Source: Bacillus sp. FJAT-27264
GTDB taxonomy: Bacteria > Bacillota > Bacilli > Paenibacillales > Paenibacillaceae
Direction: 5' to 3'
Assembly: GCF_001682855.1 (NCBI RefSeq)
Contig: NZ_MAQW01000029.1
Coordinates: 473,019 to 537,018, forward strand
Length of the DNA stretch: 64,000 bases
The notes below the pieces were generated by a model. It was not told where the DNA came from, searched no databases, and was given only the letters and a program-made list of their open reading frames with translations. Shown piece by piece: positions 41,874-50,874 of this stretch. The stretch's first letter is position 1; each line of letters starts with the position of its first letter. Made by a program: the position numbers and the translations under genes.

Positions 41874-41908
41874 CACAGTGGCCTCCTCGCAGATAGGGTT
41901 TTATAAGA

Positions 41909-42013
41909 AGAAACGGGTTGGCCGTCCTCCGGAGAAGAGGATCGACATCCGTATTCTCGTCAAAAAATAAAGCTCATTTATCGCATAACGCCTATAAATT
42001 GTTATATTTTCAG
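41909..42013. repeat. dispersed intergenic hairpin repeat, copy 2
   Basis: It starts AGAAACGGGTTGGCCGTCCT, continues with CATCCGTATTCTCGT and ends ATTGTTATATTTT, matching the block order of 37071-37168. It fills most of the gap upstream of trxB. Confidence 0.7.
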
Positions 42014-42037
42014 ACATCCTCCGGCAGCACCAGGCAC

Positions 42038-43780
42038 TTATCTGTTCTCGGTAAACGGAGTTAAACTCCAGTCTAGGTTCTCGTTGATTTCACATTCAGC
42101 CGCGATCCGCTTGGCATAGCGGCTGACCATCGATTCAGTGACGCCGTAGCGCTGCGCGACTTCACGGAATGTGACCGGGCGGCTGTGATGCTTAGCGGTT
42201 AGGTACTCCAAGGCAGCACACCAGCCCTCAGTATGGCGGATGTAAGGTACATCCGGGTACAGCCGGCTGATGAATTGCTGCCAGAGCTGCTCGGCATCCT
42301 TCTTCTGGCCGGCGTCATAGCGCCGGTCCATCATGCTGGCGGTCTGGTCAATGACCCGCTGCCAGTCCTCTTTCCATTCCAGCTGTCCCTTCAGGAACAA
42401 GGGTGCCGGTTCTGAATCTTGTTGCAGCGGCACTGTCTCTACCGGTCCACTGCCAATCAGCTTCTGCAGACTAAGCAGAGCAGCCTCCTGCAGTTTCTCC
42501 TCCTGCAAAGGCTGCTGGTTCAGCAGGTCTTGCAGGATCTCTGACATCTCTGCATCGTCAATCCAGCGCAGCGCTTCGGTGACCTGCACCTTCGTGTTGG
42601 TATCGCCGTAACGCAGCGCCCAGAAGAATGAGGAGCGCAGCAGCGGATTGGTTTTCACTTCCTCCGCGAAGCTGCCCTTGTTGTCCTTCCACAGCTTCAA
42701 CTGCTCCTGAAAGGGCAATTGATAGTTGTAGCTCACCAGCGGCATGTCGAGCCCTTCACTCTGAGCTTGCTCCAACTGGGCTAAGAAAAACTGCGGGACC
42801 ACCGAATCAGGGTCCAGCTTGGTAACTTGCCGCCAGCAGCGCTGGGCTTCGGCATAAAGGCCGCTGTTGCTGGCTGCGGCCGCACAGTAATGGTAGAGAC
42901 CGGCATCCCCGCCGACCTCTTCATCCTTCAGTAGACGGCGGAAATGGCCGTAGGCGGCGCGGTGGCGCCCCAGGATGCCCATAGTCGTTGCCAACTTAAA
43001 GACATGCTCCTGGTGGAAGGGAACTGTAGCCTCTAGCATGCGTACCAACCGGGTGAGTTGATCGCGGTCCCCTTCATATTGCAAGAAGATCGCCAGATTG
43101 CACAGAGCATGCAAATTACCGGAGTCTTGTTCCAAGACCTCGGAGATACACTCTCGGGCCTTGGCGAAACGCCCCATATAGAAATAGGCTAGGGCCAAAT
43201 TGTTATGTGCAGCGAGAAAGTCCGGAGTAGCGCTCACGATCTCTTCCAGCAATCCGACTGCCTGTGTAAACTGGCCTGCTTCTAGAAGCGCCCGGGCGCG
43301 GTCATGTTCCACGACTCCTTCCCGGCTCTTAATCCGGTTCAGCGGTGCCGGACGATCCAGTTCGTATTGCAGCAGTTCCATCAGTTCCTCGGATTCAGCC
43401 AGGAACTCCCCCTTGGCATCCTCTTCCAGATAGGTGACGAGCGCCCGTTCCGCCTCTTCAAAGCTTTCCATATTAGCGTAATTATTAGCCATATAGAAAT
43501 GGCATTCCGTCATTCCTGGATCTATTGTTTCCAGAACCTGAGCCAATATATCATTCGAGGCTTCATATTTGCCCATCTCTGATAATATACCCGCCATGTT
43601 GCAATGATTCACCGGATTATCCGGTTCGTACTCTACAGCCTTGCGAAAATGTTTTAATGCCTTATCATATTGAAAGCGGTCCAGCGACCGAACGGCTCTT
43701 TCAAAGAAAAAATTGGCATCCAGAGTGACGGGGATCAGCTTGCTGTTCGCCGCATCGTGCTCTGAAGTGGTTTCCATCAT
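42038..43780 (-). CDS. TPR-repeat protein with C-terminal helix-turn-helix
   Basis: This 580-residue soluble protein has tetratricopeptide repeats in the N-terminal half: about three units at 25-130 (ERAVRSLDRFQYDKALKHFRKAVEYEPDN) and more at 155-330 (AHNNLALAYFYMGRFAKARECISEVLEQD). A helical middle follows, and the C-terminus carries a helix-turn-helix (TFREVAQRYGVTESMVSRYAKRIA). It takes the place of the yvcD TPR gene in the Bacillus order next to his genes and trxB. It may be a scaffold or regulator; no target is known. Confidence 0.82.
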   Translation of the reverse strand: MMETTSEHDAANSKLIPVTLDANFFFERAVRSLDRFQYDKALKHFRKAVEYEPDNPVNHCNMAGILSEMGKYEASNDILAQVLETIDPGMTECHFYMANNYANMESFEEAERALVTYLEEDAKGEFLAESEELMELLQYELDRPAPLNRIKSREGVVEHDRARALLEAGQFTQAVGLLEEIVSATPDFLAAHNNLALAYFYMGRFAKARECISEVLEQDSGNLHALCNLAIFLQYEGDRDQLTRLVRMLEATVPFHQEHVFKLATTMGILGRHRAAYGHFRRLLKDEEVGGDAGLYHYCAAAASNSGLYAEAQRCWRQVTKLDPDSVVPQFFLAQLEQAQSEGLDMPLVSYNYQLPFQEQLKLWKDNKGSFAEEVKTNPLLRSSFFWALRYGDTNTKVQVTEALRWIDDAEMSEILQDLLNQQPLQEEKLQEAALLSLQKLIGSGPVETVPLQQDSEPAPLFLKGQLEWKEDWQRVIDQTASMMDRRYDAGQKKDAEQLWQQFISRLYPDVPYIRHTEGWCAALEYLTAKHHSRPVTFREVAQRYGVTESMVSRYAKRIAAECEINENLDWSLTPFTENR

Positions 43781-44025
43781 GGAAGCAACGCACCTCCCTT
43801 GTAAGCTTCCTTATCCTTATGAAAAATAGGAGAGTGGCGCCCTGCGGCAGCCCTACACTCCTTATTTAAGGTCTCTGTCGTTTCCAGTAATGGTTCCGAC
43901 TGTCTTCACACAGTATACCACATGTAACAAGGAGATTCTCACCATGAGAATAGGGTTACGACTGCAAAAACAGGAAAAGAAAGCTTTCAGAGAGAGCTGC
44001 GACCTCAATCATGAAGATTACGCAT
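43781..44025. other. intergenic region upstream of the TPR gene
   Basis: The gap between prs and the TPR gene contains the prs terminator and presumably the TPR gene promoter. No gene is seen. Confidence 0.4.
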
Positions 44026-44058
44026 AAAAAAAGACGGGGAATCTAGATTCCCGCGTCT
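44026..44058 (-). terminator. prs terminator overlapping its stop codon
   Basis: AGACGCGGGAATC pairs with GATTCCCCGTCT on the minus strand, followed by seven T residues. The prs TAG stop is in the loop, so the end of the reading frame forms the 5' half of the stem. Confidence 0.88.
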
Positions 44059-44993
44059 CTGAATAATTGATCAATGGAGCCACCTTCCAGAATGATGCGT
44101 GTAGCCTGTGCCAGCATAGGGGCAACAGACAGCACTTTGAACCGGCTGGAGTGGTTATCAGGCAATGCGATCGAATCGGTGACCACAACTTCCTGAATGT
44201 TAGGATGATCCAGCTTCTCTAATGCTGGCCCGGAGAACAGTCCATGCGTAGCGCAAATGATACTGTCCTTAGCGCCTCTTTCCTTCAGGCCCTCGACCAC
44301 ATTAACAATCGTGGTCCCCGTATCAATCAGATCTTCTATAATAATAGGCGTACGCCCTTCCACATCACCGATCACATGAGTAATGACTGATTCATTATGG
44401 GCTGGACGCTTCTTGATCATGATCGCGAACGGCGAGTCCAGACGGTTCGCCAGCTTTTCGGCCATGGATGCACGTCCGGCATCTGGAGAGACGACCACAA
44501 GATCCGTAAGCTTCTTATTCTTCAAATATCCGCTGATCAGGTCAAGCGCAGTCAGATGATCGACCGGAATATTGAAGAAGCCCTGAATAGCTGCTGCATG
44601 CAGATCGATCGTAATGACACGGTTCGCCCCCGCAGTGGTCAGCACATCCGCCACCATTTTAGCCGAAATTGGTTCACGCGGTGCGGACTTACGTTCCTGC
44701 CGGGCATACCCGTAATACGGCACAATGATATTGACGGTGCGAGCCGATGCACGCTTGGCGGCATCAATCATTACCAGCAGCTCTACAAACATCTCATTGA
44801 TGGGATGAGAGAGGGATTGCACCAAAAATACGTCGCAGTTCCGGATGCTTTCTTCGTAGTGCACGTAAATCTCGCCGCTCTTGAAGCGGGTCAGCTTAAT
44901 CTGCCCCAATTCCACTCCTAACCGTTCCGCAATATTTGCGGCCAGCTTTGGATTCGACGAACCGGAAAAAATACGCAATTGATGATGATGCAT
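44043..44993 (-). CDS. prs: ribose-phosphate pyrophosphokinase
   Basis: PRPP synthase makes phosphoribosyl pyrophosphate from ribose 5-phosphate and ATP, the substrate for histidine, purine, pyrimidine and NAD synthesis. The 316-residue protein has IFSGSSNPKLAANIAERLG, VNIIVPYYGYARQERKSAPREPISAKMVA (ATP loop), the PRPP-binding VVVSPDAGRASMAEKLA and the IIIEDLIDTGTTI motif. ATG 44993 is chosen since AGGAGGG is just upstream. It follows hisJ and closes the histidine gene cluster. This is functionally sensible, as HisG uses PRPP. Confidence 0.93.
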   Translation of the reverse strand: MHHHQLRIFSGSSNPKLAANIAERLGVELGQIKLTRFKSGEIYVHYEESIRNCDVFLVQSLSHPINEMFVELLVMIDAAKRASARTVNIIVPYYGYARQERKSAPREPISAKMVADVLTTAGANRVITIDLHAAAIQGFFNIPVDHLTALDLISGYLKNKKLTDLVVVSPDAGRASMAEKLANRLDSPFAIMIKKRPAHNESVITHVIGDVEGRTPIIIEDLIDTGTTIVNVVEGLKERGAKDSIICATHGLFSGPALEKLDHPNIQEVVVTDSIALPDNHSSRFKVLSVAPMLAQATRIILEGGSIDQLFRDAGI

Positions 44994-45018
44994 GACGCCC
45001 TCCTGCAAGATTATATTT

Positions 45019-45846
45019 TTATAGTTCAAACGGTACGAATGTGCGCTTGCGACCCTCGAATACCGCTAACTCACGAAAGCCCGTCTCCCACAGCAGCCTG
45101 CGGGCCTCTTGAAGGCCTTCGCCGAGCTTGGCTGGGTCATGAGCATCAGAACCGAGGGTAAGCGGAATACCGAGCGCCAGCGCCTCCTGAAGCACATGCT
45201 CTGCCGGGAACATCTCGGCGCAGGGCTTAGTCAGCCCGGAAGCATTCAGTTCCATGGCGATGCCACTTTCAGCAATGGCTTGCAACGCGCTGCGTTCAAG
45301 CTCTCTCACCTCAGCCCGCCCTTCCGGGCTTTGCGGCCCATAGCCGAAGCGCTTAATCACATCCATATGTCCTATAATATCATATAATCCCGATAACGCC
45401 GACTTCCTAACCGCATCATAATATTTCCGGTAAACGTCCAGCGGGTCCTTGCCTTCCCAGCCATGAACTTGCCGGAAATCTGTGATATCCCACTCTCCCA
45501 GAAAATGAACGGATCCGATTAAATAATCCCACGGGTACGGAGACAGCAGCTCACGAATCTGCTCCTCGTAGCCCTCGATATAATCAGCCTCTAAGCCTAC
45601 TTTCAACTCAATAGTTCCGCGATATCGCTCTTTTAGCGACAGACACTCTTCCACATAGCGGGGCAACTCAGACAGTGGCATCGCCATCTCGGGATAATAG
45701 CTGGCCGGGTCCACATGAATCAACGGCAAATGATCAGATAAGCCCATTTGTTCCAGACCCAGCTCTATCCCACGCTTGACGTACTCCTCCAGCTTGCCCA
45801 CAGCATGCCCGCAGCGTTCATGGTGGGTATGATAGTCGATATGCAT
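45019..45846 (-). CDS. hisJ: histidinol-phosphatase, PHP family
   Basis: This PHP-fold metal-dependent phosphatase removes phosphate from L-histidinol phosphate. The 275-residue protein starts MHIDYHTHHERCGHA with the first metal-binding His cluster and has GLSDHLPL, GSVHFLGEWDITDF, DIIGHMDVIKRFG and the late LGSDAHDP metal ligands. It is the HisJ/HisK type, replacing the phosphatase domain of bifunctional HisB. It lies 15 bases after hisIE in the his operon. Confidence 0.93.
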   Translation of the reverse strand: MHIDYHTHHERCGHAVGKLEEYVKRGIELGLEQMGLSDHLPLIHVDPASYYPEMAMPLSELPRYVEECLSLKERYRGTIELKVGLEADYIEGYEEQIRELLSPYPWDYLIGSVHFLGEWDITDFRQVHGWEGKDPLDVYRKYYDAVRKSALSGLYDIIGHMDVIKRFGYGPQSPEGRAEVRELERSALQAIAESGIAMELNASGLTKPCAEMFPAEHVLQEALALGIPLTLGSDAHDPAKLGEGLQEARRLLWETGFRELAVFEGRKRTFVPFEL

Positions 45847-45860
45847 CCCTTAGAACCCCC

Positions 45861-46595
45861 TTAGTCGCGGCGTGGGCGTTCGTGACGAGCGCTTAGTTCT
45901 TCCATGATCTCGTCCAGCGGCAGCTTGCGTTCCTGCAGCAGCACGAGCAGGTGGTAGATCAGGTCACTGATCTCCAGGCGCAGCTCGGCATTATCTTTAT
46001 TCTTGGCAGCGATGATCGTTTCGGAAGCTTCTTCGCCCACTTTTTTAAGGATCTTGTCGACGCCTTTATCGAACAGATAGGTTGTGTACGCACCTTCCGG
46101 CCGTTCCACTTCCCGCTCTGCAATGACGCGTTCCAGTTCACCTAGCACCGCGAAGCGCTGAGCGTCTGTAAGGTTGGCAGCAGTATTGGCCGCTTGCGCA
46201 CCTTTCTCTGTGTCCAGTCCCACCGCAGCTGGCCGGTTAAGCGGAATCTCGCGGAAGAAGCAGGAGGTCTCCCCTGTATGACAAGCGGGGCCTTCAGGAA
46301 CCACCTTGAGGAGCAGGGTATCACTGTCGCAATCATAATGAATGGATGTGATCCCTTGGGTGTTCCCGGAAGTACCACCCTTATGCCATAGTTCGCTGCG
46401 CGAACGACTCCAGAACCAAGTCTGTCCACTCTCCAGCGACAGCCGCAGCGATTCCTCGTTCATATAGGCGAACATTAGAACCTCCAGCGTATTTGCATCC
46501 TGAACGACTGCAGGCAGCAGACCCGCTTCGTTCCAGCGGATGCCCTCCAAGACCTCTTGTTGTGTCAGCTCTTTCTTTCCTTGCTCCTGGCTCAT
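45861..46595 (-). CDS. hisI: bifunctional phosphoribosyl-AMP cyclohydrolase / phosphoribosyl-ATP pyrophosphatase
   Basis: This 244-residue fusion catalyses steps 2 and 3 of histidine synthesis. The N-terminal cyclohydrolase domain contains WFWSRSRSELWHKG and the Cys zinc-site region DCDSDTLLLKV and CHTGETSCF. The C-terminal pyrophosphohydrolase domain contains KGVDKILKKVGEEASETIIAAKN and EISDLIYHLLVLL. Its start overlaps the hisF stop by four bases. Confidence 0.95.
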   Translation of the reverse strand: MSQEQGKKELTQQEVLEGIRWNEAGLLPAVVQDANTLEVLMFAYMNEESLRLSLESGQTWFWSRSRSELWHKGGTSGNTQGITSIHYDCDSDTLLLKVVPEGPACHTGETSCFFREIPLNRPAAVGLDTEKGAQAANTAANLTDAQRFAVLGELERVIAEREVERPEGAYTTYLFDKGVDKILKKVGEEASETIIAAKNKDNAELRLEISDLIYHLLVLLQERKLPLDEIMEELSARHERPRRD

Positions 46596-47350
46596 CGGAT
46601 CTCCACCCCTTTATGCTTCAAATCAGTTTTCAACTCATGAATAGCAATTTCTTTATAGTGAAAAATGGTAGCGGCCAGCCCGGCATCCGCCTTTCCTTCC
46701 GTAAATACATCGTAAAAGTGCTCCTTCTTCCCGGCACCGCCCGAGGCAATCACGGGGATACTGAGCAGATCGCAGACGGCGCTTGTCAGCTTCAAATCGA
46801 AGCCGTCCTTTGTACCGTCAGCATCCATACTGGTAAGCAGAATTTCGCCCGCGCCCAGTTTTTCCGCTTCCTTGGCCCAGGAAAGTGCCCGGATTCCGGT
46901 CGGCTTGCGTCCGCCATGCGTATACACTTCCCACTCGCCCCAAGCATCATTGTATTTGGCATCAATAGCCACGACAATACACTGGGAACCGAAACGCCGG
47001 GCACCTTCCAAAATTAACTGCGGGTTAGTGATAGCCGCAGTGTTGATACCAATCTTATCCGCCCCTGCGCGCAGCAGCCGCTTCATATCCTCCGGGGCGG
47101 AAATTCCGCCGCCGACTGTAAAAGGAATTCTGATCTCACCCGCTGTCTGCCGTACCACTTCAATCATGGTCGCCCGACCTTCTACTGAAGCAGAGATGTC
47201 CAGAAATACCAGCTCATCCGCACCTTCGCGGTCGTATAGTGCTGCCAATTCGACTGGATCACCGGCGTCGCGCAAATTGACAAAGTTGACGCCTTTGACT
47301 ACCCGCCCGTCCTTGACGTCGAGGCAGGGAATGATACGTTTAGCCAACAT
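46592..47350 (-). CDS. hisF: imidazole glycerol phosphate synthase subunit HisF
   Basis: This is the cyclase subunit (252 residues, beta/alpha barrel) that uses ammonia from HisH to form imidazole glycerol phosphate and AICAR. The barrel markers are IIPCLDVKDGRVVKGVNF with the catalytic Asp11, PFTVGGGI, GADKIGINTAA, LLTSMDADGTKDGFD with Asp130 and VIASGGAG. It sits between hisA and hisI in the operon. Confidence 0.97.
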   Translation of the reverse strand: MLAKRIIPCLDVKDGRVVKGVNFVNLRDAGDPVELAALYDREGADELVFLDISASVEGRATMIEVVRQTAGEIRIPFTVGGGISAPEDMKRLLRAGADKIGINTAAITNPQLILEGARRFGSQCIVVAIDAKYNDAWGEWEVYTHGGRKPTGIRALSWAKEAEKLGAGEILLTSMDADGTKDGFDLKLTSAVCDLLSIPVIASGGAGKKEHFYDVFTEGKADAGLAATIFHYKEIAIHELKTDLKHKGVEIR

Positions 47351-47368
47351 TGATGATATCCCCCAATC

Positions 47369-48106
47369 CTATTTCTGTCCCAGCGCCTTCAGCGCCTCGC
47401 CAAGGTCGATGTTGCCGGTGTAAAGCGCTTTACCCACAATTGCGCCGCCAATACCGCTGCTGCTATGCACGTTCAGACGCAGCAGGTCATCCAGGCTGGT
47501 CACACCGCCGGAAGCGATCACTGTTTTGCCGCTGGCAGCAGCCATCGACAGAATCCCCTCCACGTTCGGACCCTGCATCATCCCGTCGCGGGAAATGTCT
47601 GTGTAGATAAAGGTCTCAGCACCTTTGGCTGCCAATTCCTTGGCCAGATCCTCCGCACGCACCTCCGAAGTTTCCAGCCAGCCATGCGTAGCAACGAAGC
47701 CATTCCGCGCATCAATGCCGATAGCAACCTTGTCGCCGTATTTGCCCAGCACCGCTTCCGTGAACTCACGGTCATTGATCGCCGCTGTCCCGATGATCAG
47801 ACGGCTGACACCGAGGCCCAGCAGCTTTTCCACATCGGCAAGGGTACGGAGACCTCCACCAACCTGTACAGGAACATTCACGCTGGAAGCAATAGCGCCA
47901 ATAATGGCATCGTTGACCGGATGCCCAGCTTTTGCTCCGTCAAGATCAACGAGATGGATAAACTCCCCACCTTGGGCTTCCCACGACTGCGCTACCTTCA
48001 GTGGACTATCGCTGAAGATCGTTTCCTGATTGTAATCGCCCTGCTGCAATCTAACGCATTTTCCATCCCGGATATCAATCGCCGGATACACTATAAAAGA
48101 AGACAT
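47369..48106 (-). CDS. hisA: ProFAR isomerase HisA
   Basis: This 245-residue beta/alpha-barrel isomerase converts ProFAR to PRFAR in step 4 of histidine synthesis. It shows YPAIDIRDGKCVRLQQGDY with catalytic Asp8, PVQVGGGLRT, RLIIGTAAI, YTDISRDGMMQGPN with the second catalytic Asp and VIASGGVT. Its upstream 213-base gap to hisH is the only long gap inside the his operon. Confidence 0.96.
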   Translation of the reverse strand: MSSFIVYPAIDIRDGKCVRLQQGDYNQETIFSDSPLKVAQSWEAQGGEFIHLVDLDGAKAGHPVNDAIIGAIASSVNVPVQVGGGLRTLADVEKLLGLGVSRLIIGTAAINDREFTEAVLGKYGDKVAIGIDARNGFVATHGWLETSEVRAEDLAKELAAKGAETFIYTDISRDGMMQGPNVEGILSMAAASGKTVIASGGVTSLDDLLRLNVHSSSGIGGAIVGKALYTGNIDLGEALKALGQK

Positions 48107-48319
48107 TGACGCTCCCCGCTCTCGTTACAATATGGTTATAACCCAGCAATGGGCTTATGGTTGTTATGGTTGGTTATTATGCTTGGTTGTTATAGATGAT
48201 ACGTTTATTGTTACTCTCGGAACTAGTATTCTAATTATTCATGTCCACGGTCTTAGCACCTTAAGCTTAGACCTCACATGATCCTCAGACGCTCCATAGC
48301 CCGTGCACCCTTATATCTC
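48107..48319. other. gap inside the his operon with short tandem repeats
   Basis: This 213-base spacer between hisH and hisA contains imperfect tandem copies of a roughly 11-base unit (TGGTTGTTATGG, TGGTTATTATGC, TGGTTGTTATAG) at about 48160-48191. It has no reading frame. It might hold an internal promoter. Confidence 0.4.
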
Positions 48320-48943
48320 TTAAACCTGTTCGCGCGTAAGCTTCAAAAAGTTACCGAGTAACTGCACTCCGAGCTCCCCGCTCTTCTCCGGGTGGAATTG
48401 CATGCCGAAGACATTACCCTGTCCAACGATTGCCGTTACCGGATGACCATAATCCGTCACGGCAAGCAGATTGCTCTCCCGGCCCACTTGCACATGATAG
48501 GAATGAACGAAATACACATGTCCTTCCTCAAGCCCTTCCAGCAGTGGACTCTCCGGCTGGCGGAAGCTTAAGCGGTTCCAGCCCATATGCGGCACCTTAT
48601 AGCCATCACGGGGCGCAAAGCGCACTACCGATCCTGGCAGAATATCCAGGCCATCATGTGAGCCGTGCTCCTGGCTGCTGCTGAACAGCAGCTGCATGCC
48701 AAGGCAAATGCCGAGGAGTGGTTGCCCGGAGGCAGCGACCTCTTTTACCACCGTATCCAGGCCGCTCTCCCGCAGATGCTCCATAGCATCGCCAAAGGCG
48801 CCGACACCCGGTAGAATAACGCTGTCCGCAGCCAAGATCTGCTCACGATCACCTGTCACCAGGGACTCGTAGCCCAGACGCTCGACAGCTTTGCTGACGC
48901 TGTGCAGGTTACCCATGCCATAATCGACGATTGCAACAACCAT
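48320..48943 (-). CDS. hisH: imidazole glycerol phosphate synthase subunit HisH
   Basis: This class I glutamine amidotransferase (207 residues) supplies ammonia to HisF. It has AIVDYGMGNLHSV, the nucleophile region GICLGMQLLF with catalytic Cys, and MQFHPEKSGELG with the catalytic His and Glu. ATG 48943 is used; the longer frame adds ten unlikely residues. It starts one base after the hisB stop, so translation is coupled. Confidence 0.96.
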   Translation of the reverse strand: MVVAIVDYGMGNLHSVSKAVERLGYESLVTGDREQILAADSVILPGVGAFGDAMEHLRESGLDTVVKEVAASGQPLLGICLGMQLLFSSSQEHGSHDGLDILPGSVVRFAPRDGYKVPHMGWNRLSFRQPESPLLEGLEEGHVYFVHSYHVQVGRESNLLAVTDYGHPVTAIVGQGNVFGMQFHPEKSGELGVQLLGNFLKLTREQV

Positions 48944-48944
48944 G

Positions 48945-49553
48945 CTACAGCACTCCCTTAGTGGAAGGCACACCCTTCACACGAGGATCAATCAAGGTCG
49001 CTTCATCCAGTGCACGTCCCAGCGCCTTGAACACAGCCTCGATCATGTGGTGCGTGTTGGAGCCGTAGTGTACGATGACATGTAGTGTAATCCGTGCTTC
49101 CAGAGCGAGCTTCCAGAGAAATTCGTGCACCAGCTCTGTCGAGAAGCTGCCTACCTGCTGAGAAGGATATTCTGCCCGATACTCAAAGTGAGGTCGGTTG
49201 CTAATATCAATAACGACTTGGGCCAGCGCTTCGTCCATCGGAACGAACACACTTGCATAACGTTTGATTCCCTTTTTATCGCCCAGCGCTTCGCGCAGCG
49301 CCTGCCCGAGACAAATACCGATATCCTCCACTGTGTGATGATCATCGATATCAATATCGCCATTCGCTTCAACCTTGAGGTCGAACTGACCGTGCTTGGT
49401 GAAGAGATCCAGCATATGGTTCAGAAAAGGCACCCCGGTCTCCAGCTCAGAAGTTCCGTTCCCGTCTACAGCAAAGGACAGCTTGATGTCCGTCTCGTTC
49501 GTTGTGCGGCTTAACCCCGCTTCGCGTGCCACCTGTCCGTTATTGCTCTCCAT
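48945..49553 (-). CDS. hisB: imidazoleglycerol-phosphate dehydratase
   Basis: This monofunctional dehydratase (202 residues) catalyses step 6. It shows the repeated metal-binding signatures HMLDLFTKHGQFDLKVEANGDIDIDDHHTVED and EFLWKLALEARITLHV with SNTHHMIEAVFKALGRAL. No phosphatase domain is attached, in keeping with the separate hisJ. ATG 49553 follows AAAGGTGG and overlaps the hisD end by 14 bases. Confidence 0.96.
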   Translation of the reverse strand: MESNNGQVAREAGLSRTTNETDIKLSFAVDGNGTSELETGVPFLNHMLDLFTKHGQFDLKVEANGDIDIDDHHTVEDIGICLGQALREALGDKKGIKRYASVFVPMDEALAQVVIDISNRPHFEYRAEYPSQQVGSFSTELVHEFLWKLALEARITLHVIVHYGSNTHHMIEAVFKALGRALDEATLIDPRVKGVPSTKGVL

Positions 49554-50850
49554 GTCCGTTTCCACCTTTCAGTTCGTTCTCCAGTCTGATTTCAATGGCC
49601 CGCGCATGGCCTTCCAGCCCTTCACGGCGCGCCAGTTCTATAATCGTCTGCCCATCACGCAGTAAAGCTTCCTTACTGTAGTAGATCAGGCTTGATTTCT
49701 TAATAAAATCGTCCACATCCACAGGGGAGGAAAAACGTGCCGTTCCATTGGTCGGTATGATATGGTTCGGTCCCGCAAAATAATCCCCCACTGGCTCCGA
49801 GCTGTACGGGCCCAGGAAAATCGCGCCAGCATTCTCGATGGCCCCGGTCAGGCTCATCGGATCAGCGGTTACAATCTCCAGGTGTTCCGGCGCCAGTCGG
49901 TTAACGACCGAGATGCCCTCTTCCATCGACTCTACGACGATGATTGCACCGTAATTCTCTACCGAGGCCCGGGCGATAGCCTGCCGCGGCAACGCCTGTA
50001 ATTGCCGCTCCACTTCGGCGGCAACCGATTCCGCCAAGCTTTGCGATGGCGTCACCAGAATGGCCGAGGCCATCTCGTCATGCTCGGCCTGTGAGAGCAG
50101 GTCAGCAGCGACATAAGCCGGCTCGGCGGTCTCATCCGCCAGCACGACAATCTCGCTTGGACCGGCGATGCTGTCGATATCGACAGCCCCGTACACCTCG
50201 CGCTTCGCCAGCGCGACGTAGATGTTACCGGGGCCGCAGATTTTATCGACAGGCGCGATGCTCTCCGTGCCGTAGGCCAGCGCGGCTATCGCCTGTGCAC
50301 CGCCGACACGGTAGATCTCGTGTACGCCCGCTTCCGCGGCGGCCACGAGAATATAAGGGTCAATGCCTTCCTTGCCGCCGGTGGATGGCGGAGTCACCAT
50401 CACAATCTCCGGCACGCCCGCGATCTGGGCGGGGATGACGTTCATCAGCACGGAAGACGGATATGCCGCCTTCCCGCCAGGGACGTATACGCCCACCCGC
50501 TTCAGCGGGCGGATGATCTGGCCGAGGATGGTCCCATCCGGCTGCAGATCCATCCAGGAATTGCGTTTCTGCCGGGCATGAAACGCCCGAATGTTGGCTG
50601 CCGCAGCGCGGATCGCGGAGACAAACGACGCTTCAACCTTCCCGTAGGCTGCCTCCAGCTCCTCCTGCTTCACCCGCAGTGTATCCGGCGTCAAGAGGGC
50701 GCCGTCATGACGCTCCGTGTAACGGAAAAGCGCAGCGTCTCCTTCTTTTTTAATATCGGCCACAATTTCCTTCACTGCCTTATTCTGCTTCGGCGTTCCA
50801 TATTCAACTTCCCGCTGAAGATTGAATTCTTTGCTTGATTGGACCTTCAC
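49540..50850 (-). CDS. hisD: histidinol dehydrogenase
   Basis: This Zn- and NAD-dependent enzyme (436 residues) performs the last two oxidations to histidine. It has RVGVYVPGGKAAYPSSVLMNVIPAQIAGV, the long signature beginning IDSIAGPSEIVVLADE, DLLSQAEHDEMASAILVT with catalytic/zinc residues, RLAPEHLEIV and AGAIFLGPYSSEPVGDYFAGPNHIIPT. It sits between hisG and hisB. Confidence 0.97.
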   Translation of the reverse strand: MKVQSSKEFNLQREVEYGTPKQNKAVKEIVADIKKEGDAALFRYTERHDGALLTPDTLRVKQEELEAAYGKVEASFVSAIRAAAANIRAFHARQKRNSWMDLQPDGTILGQIIRPLKRVGVYVPGGKAAYPSSVLMNVIPAQIAGVPEIVMVTPPSTGGKEGIDPYILVAAAEAGVHEIYRVGGAQAIAALAYGTESIAPVDKICGPGNIYVALAKREVYGAVDIDSIAGPSEIVVLADETAEPAYVAADLLSQAEHDEMASAILVTPSQSLAESVAAEVERQLQALPRQAIARASVENYGAIIVVESMEEGISVVNRLAPEHLEIVTADPMSLTGAIENAGAIFLGPYSSEPVGDYFAGPNHIIPTNGTARFSSPVDVDDFIKKSSLIYYSKEALLRDGQTIIELARREGLEGHARAIEIRLENELKGGNGHGEQ

Positions 50851-50874
50851 TGCTGGTTCCTCCTTTAGACATCC

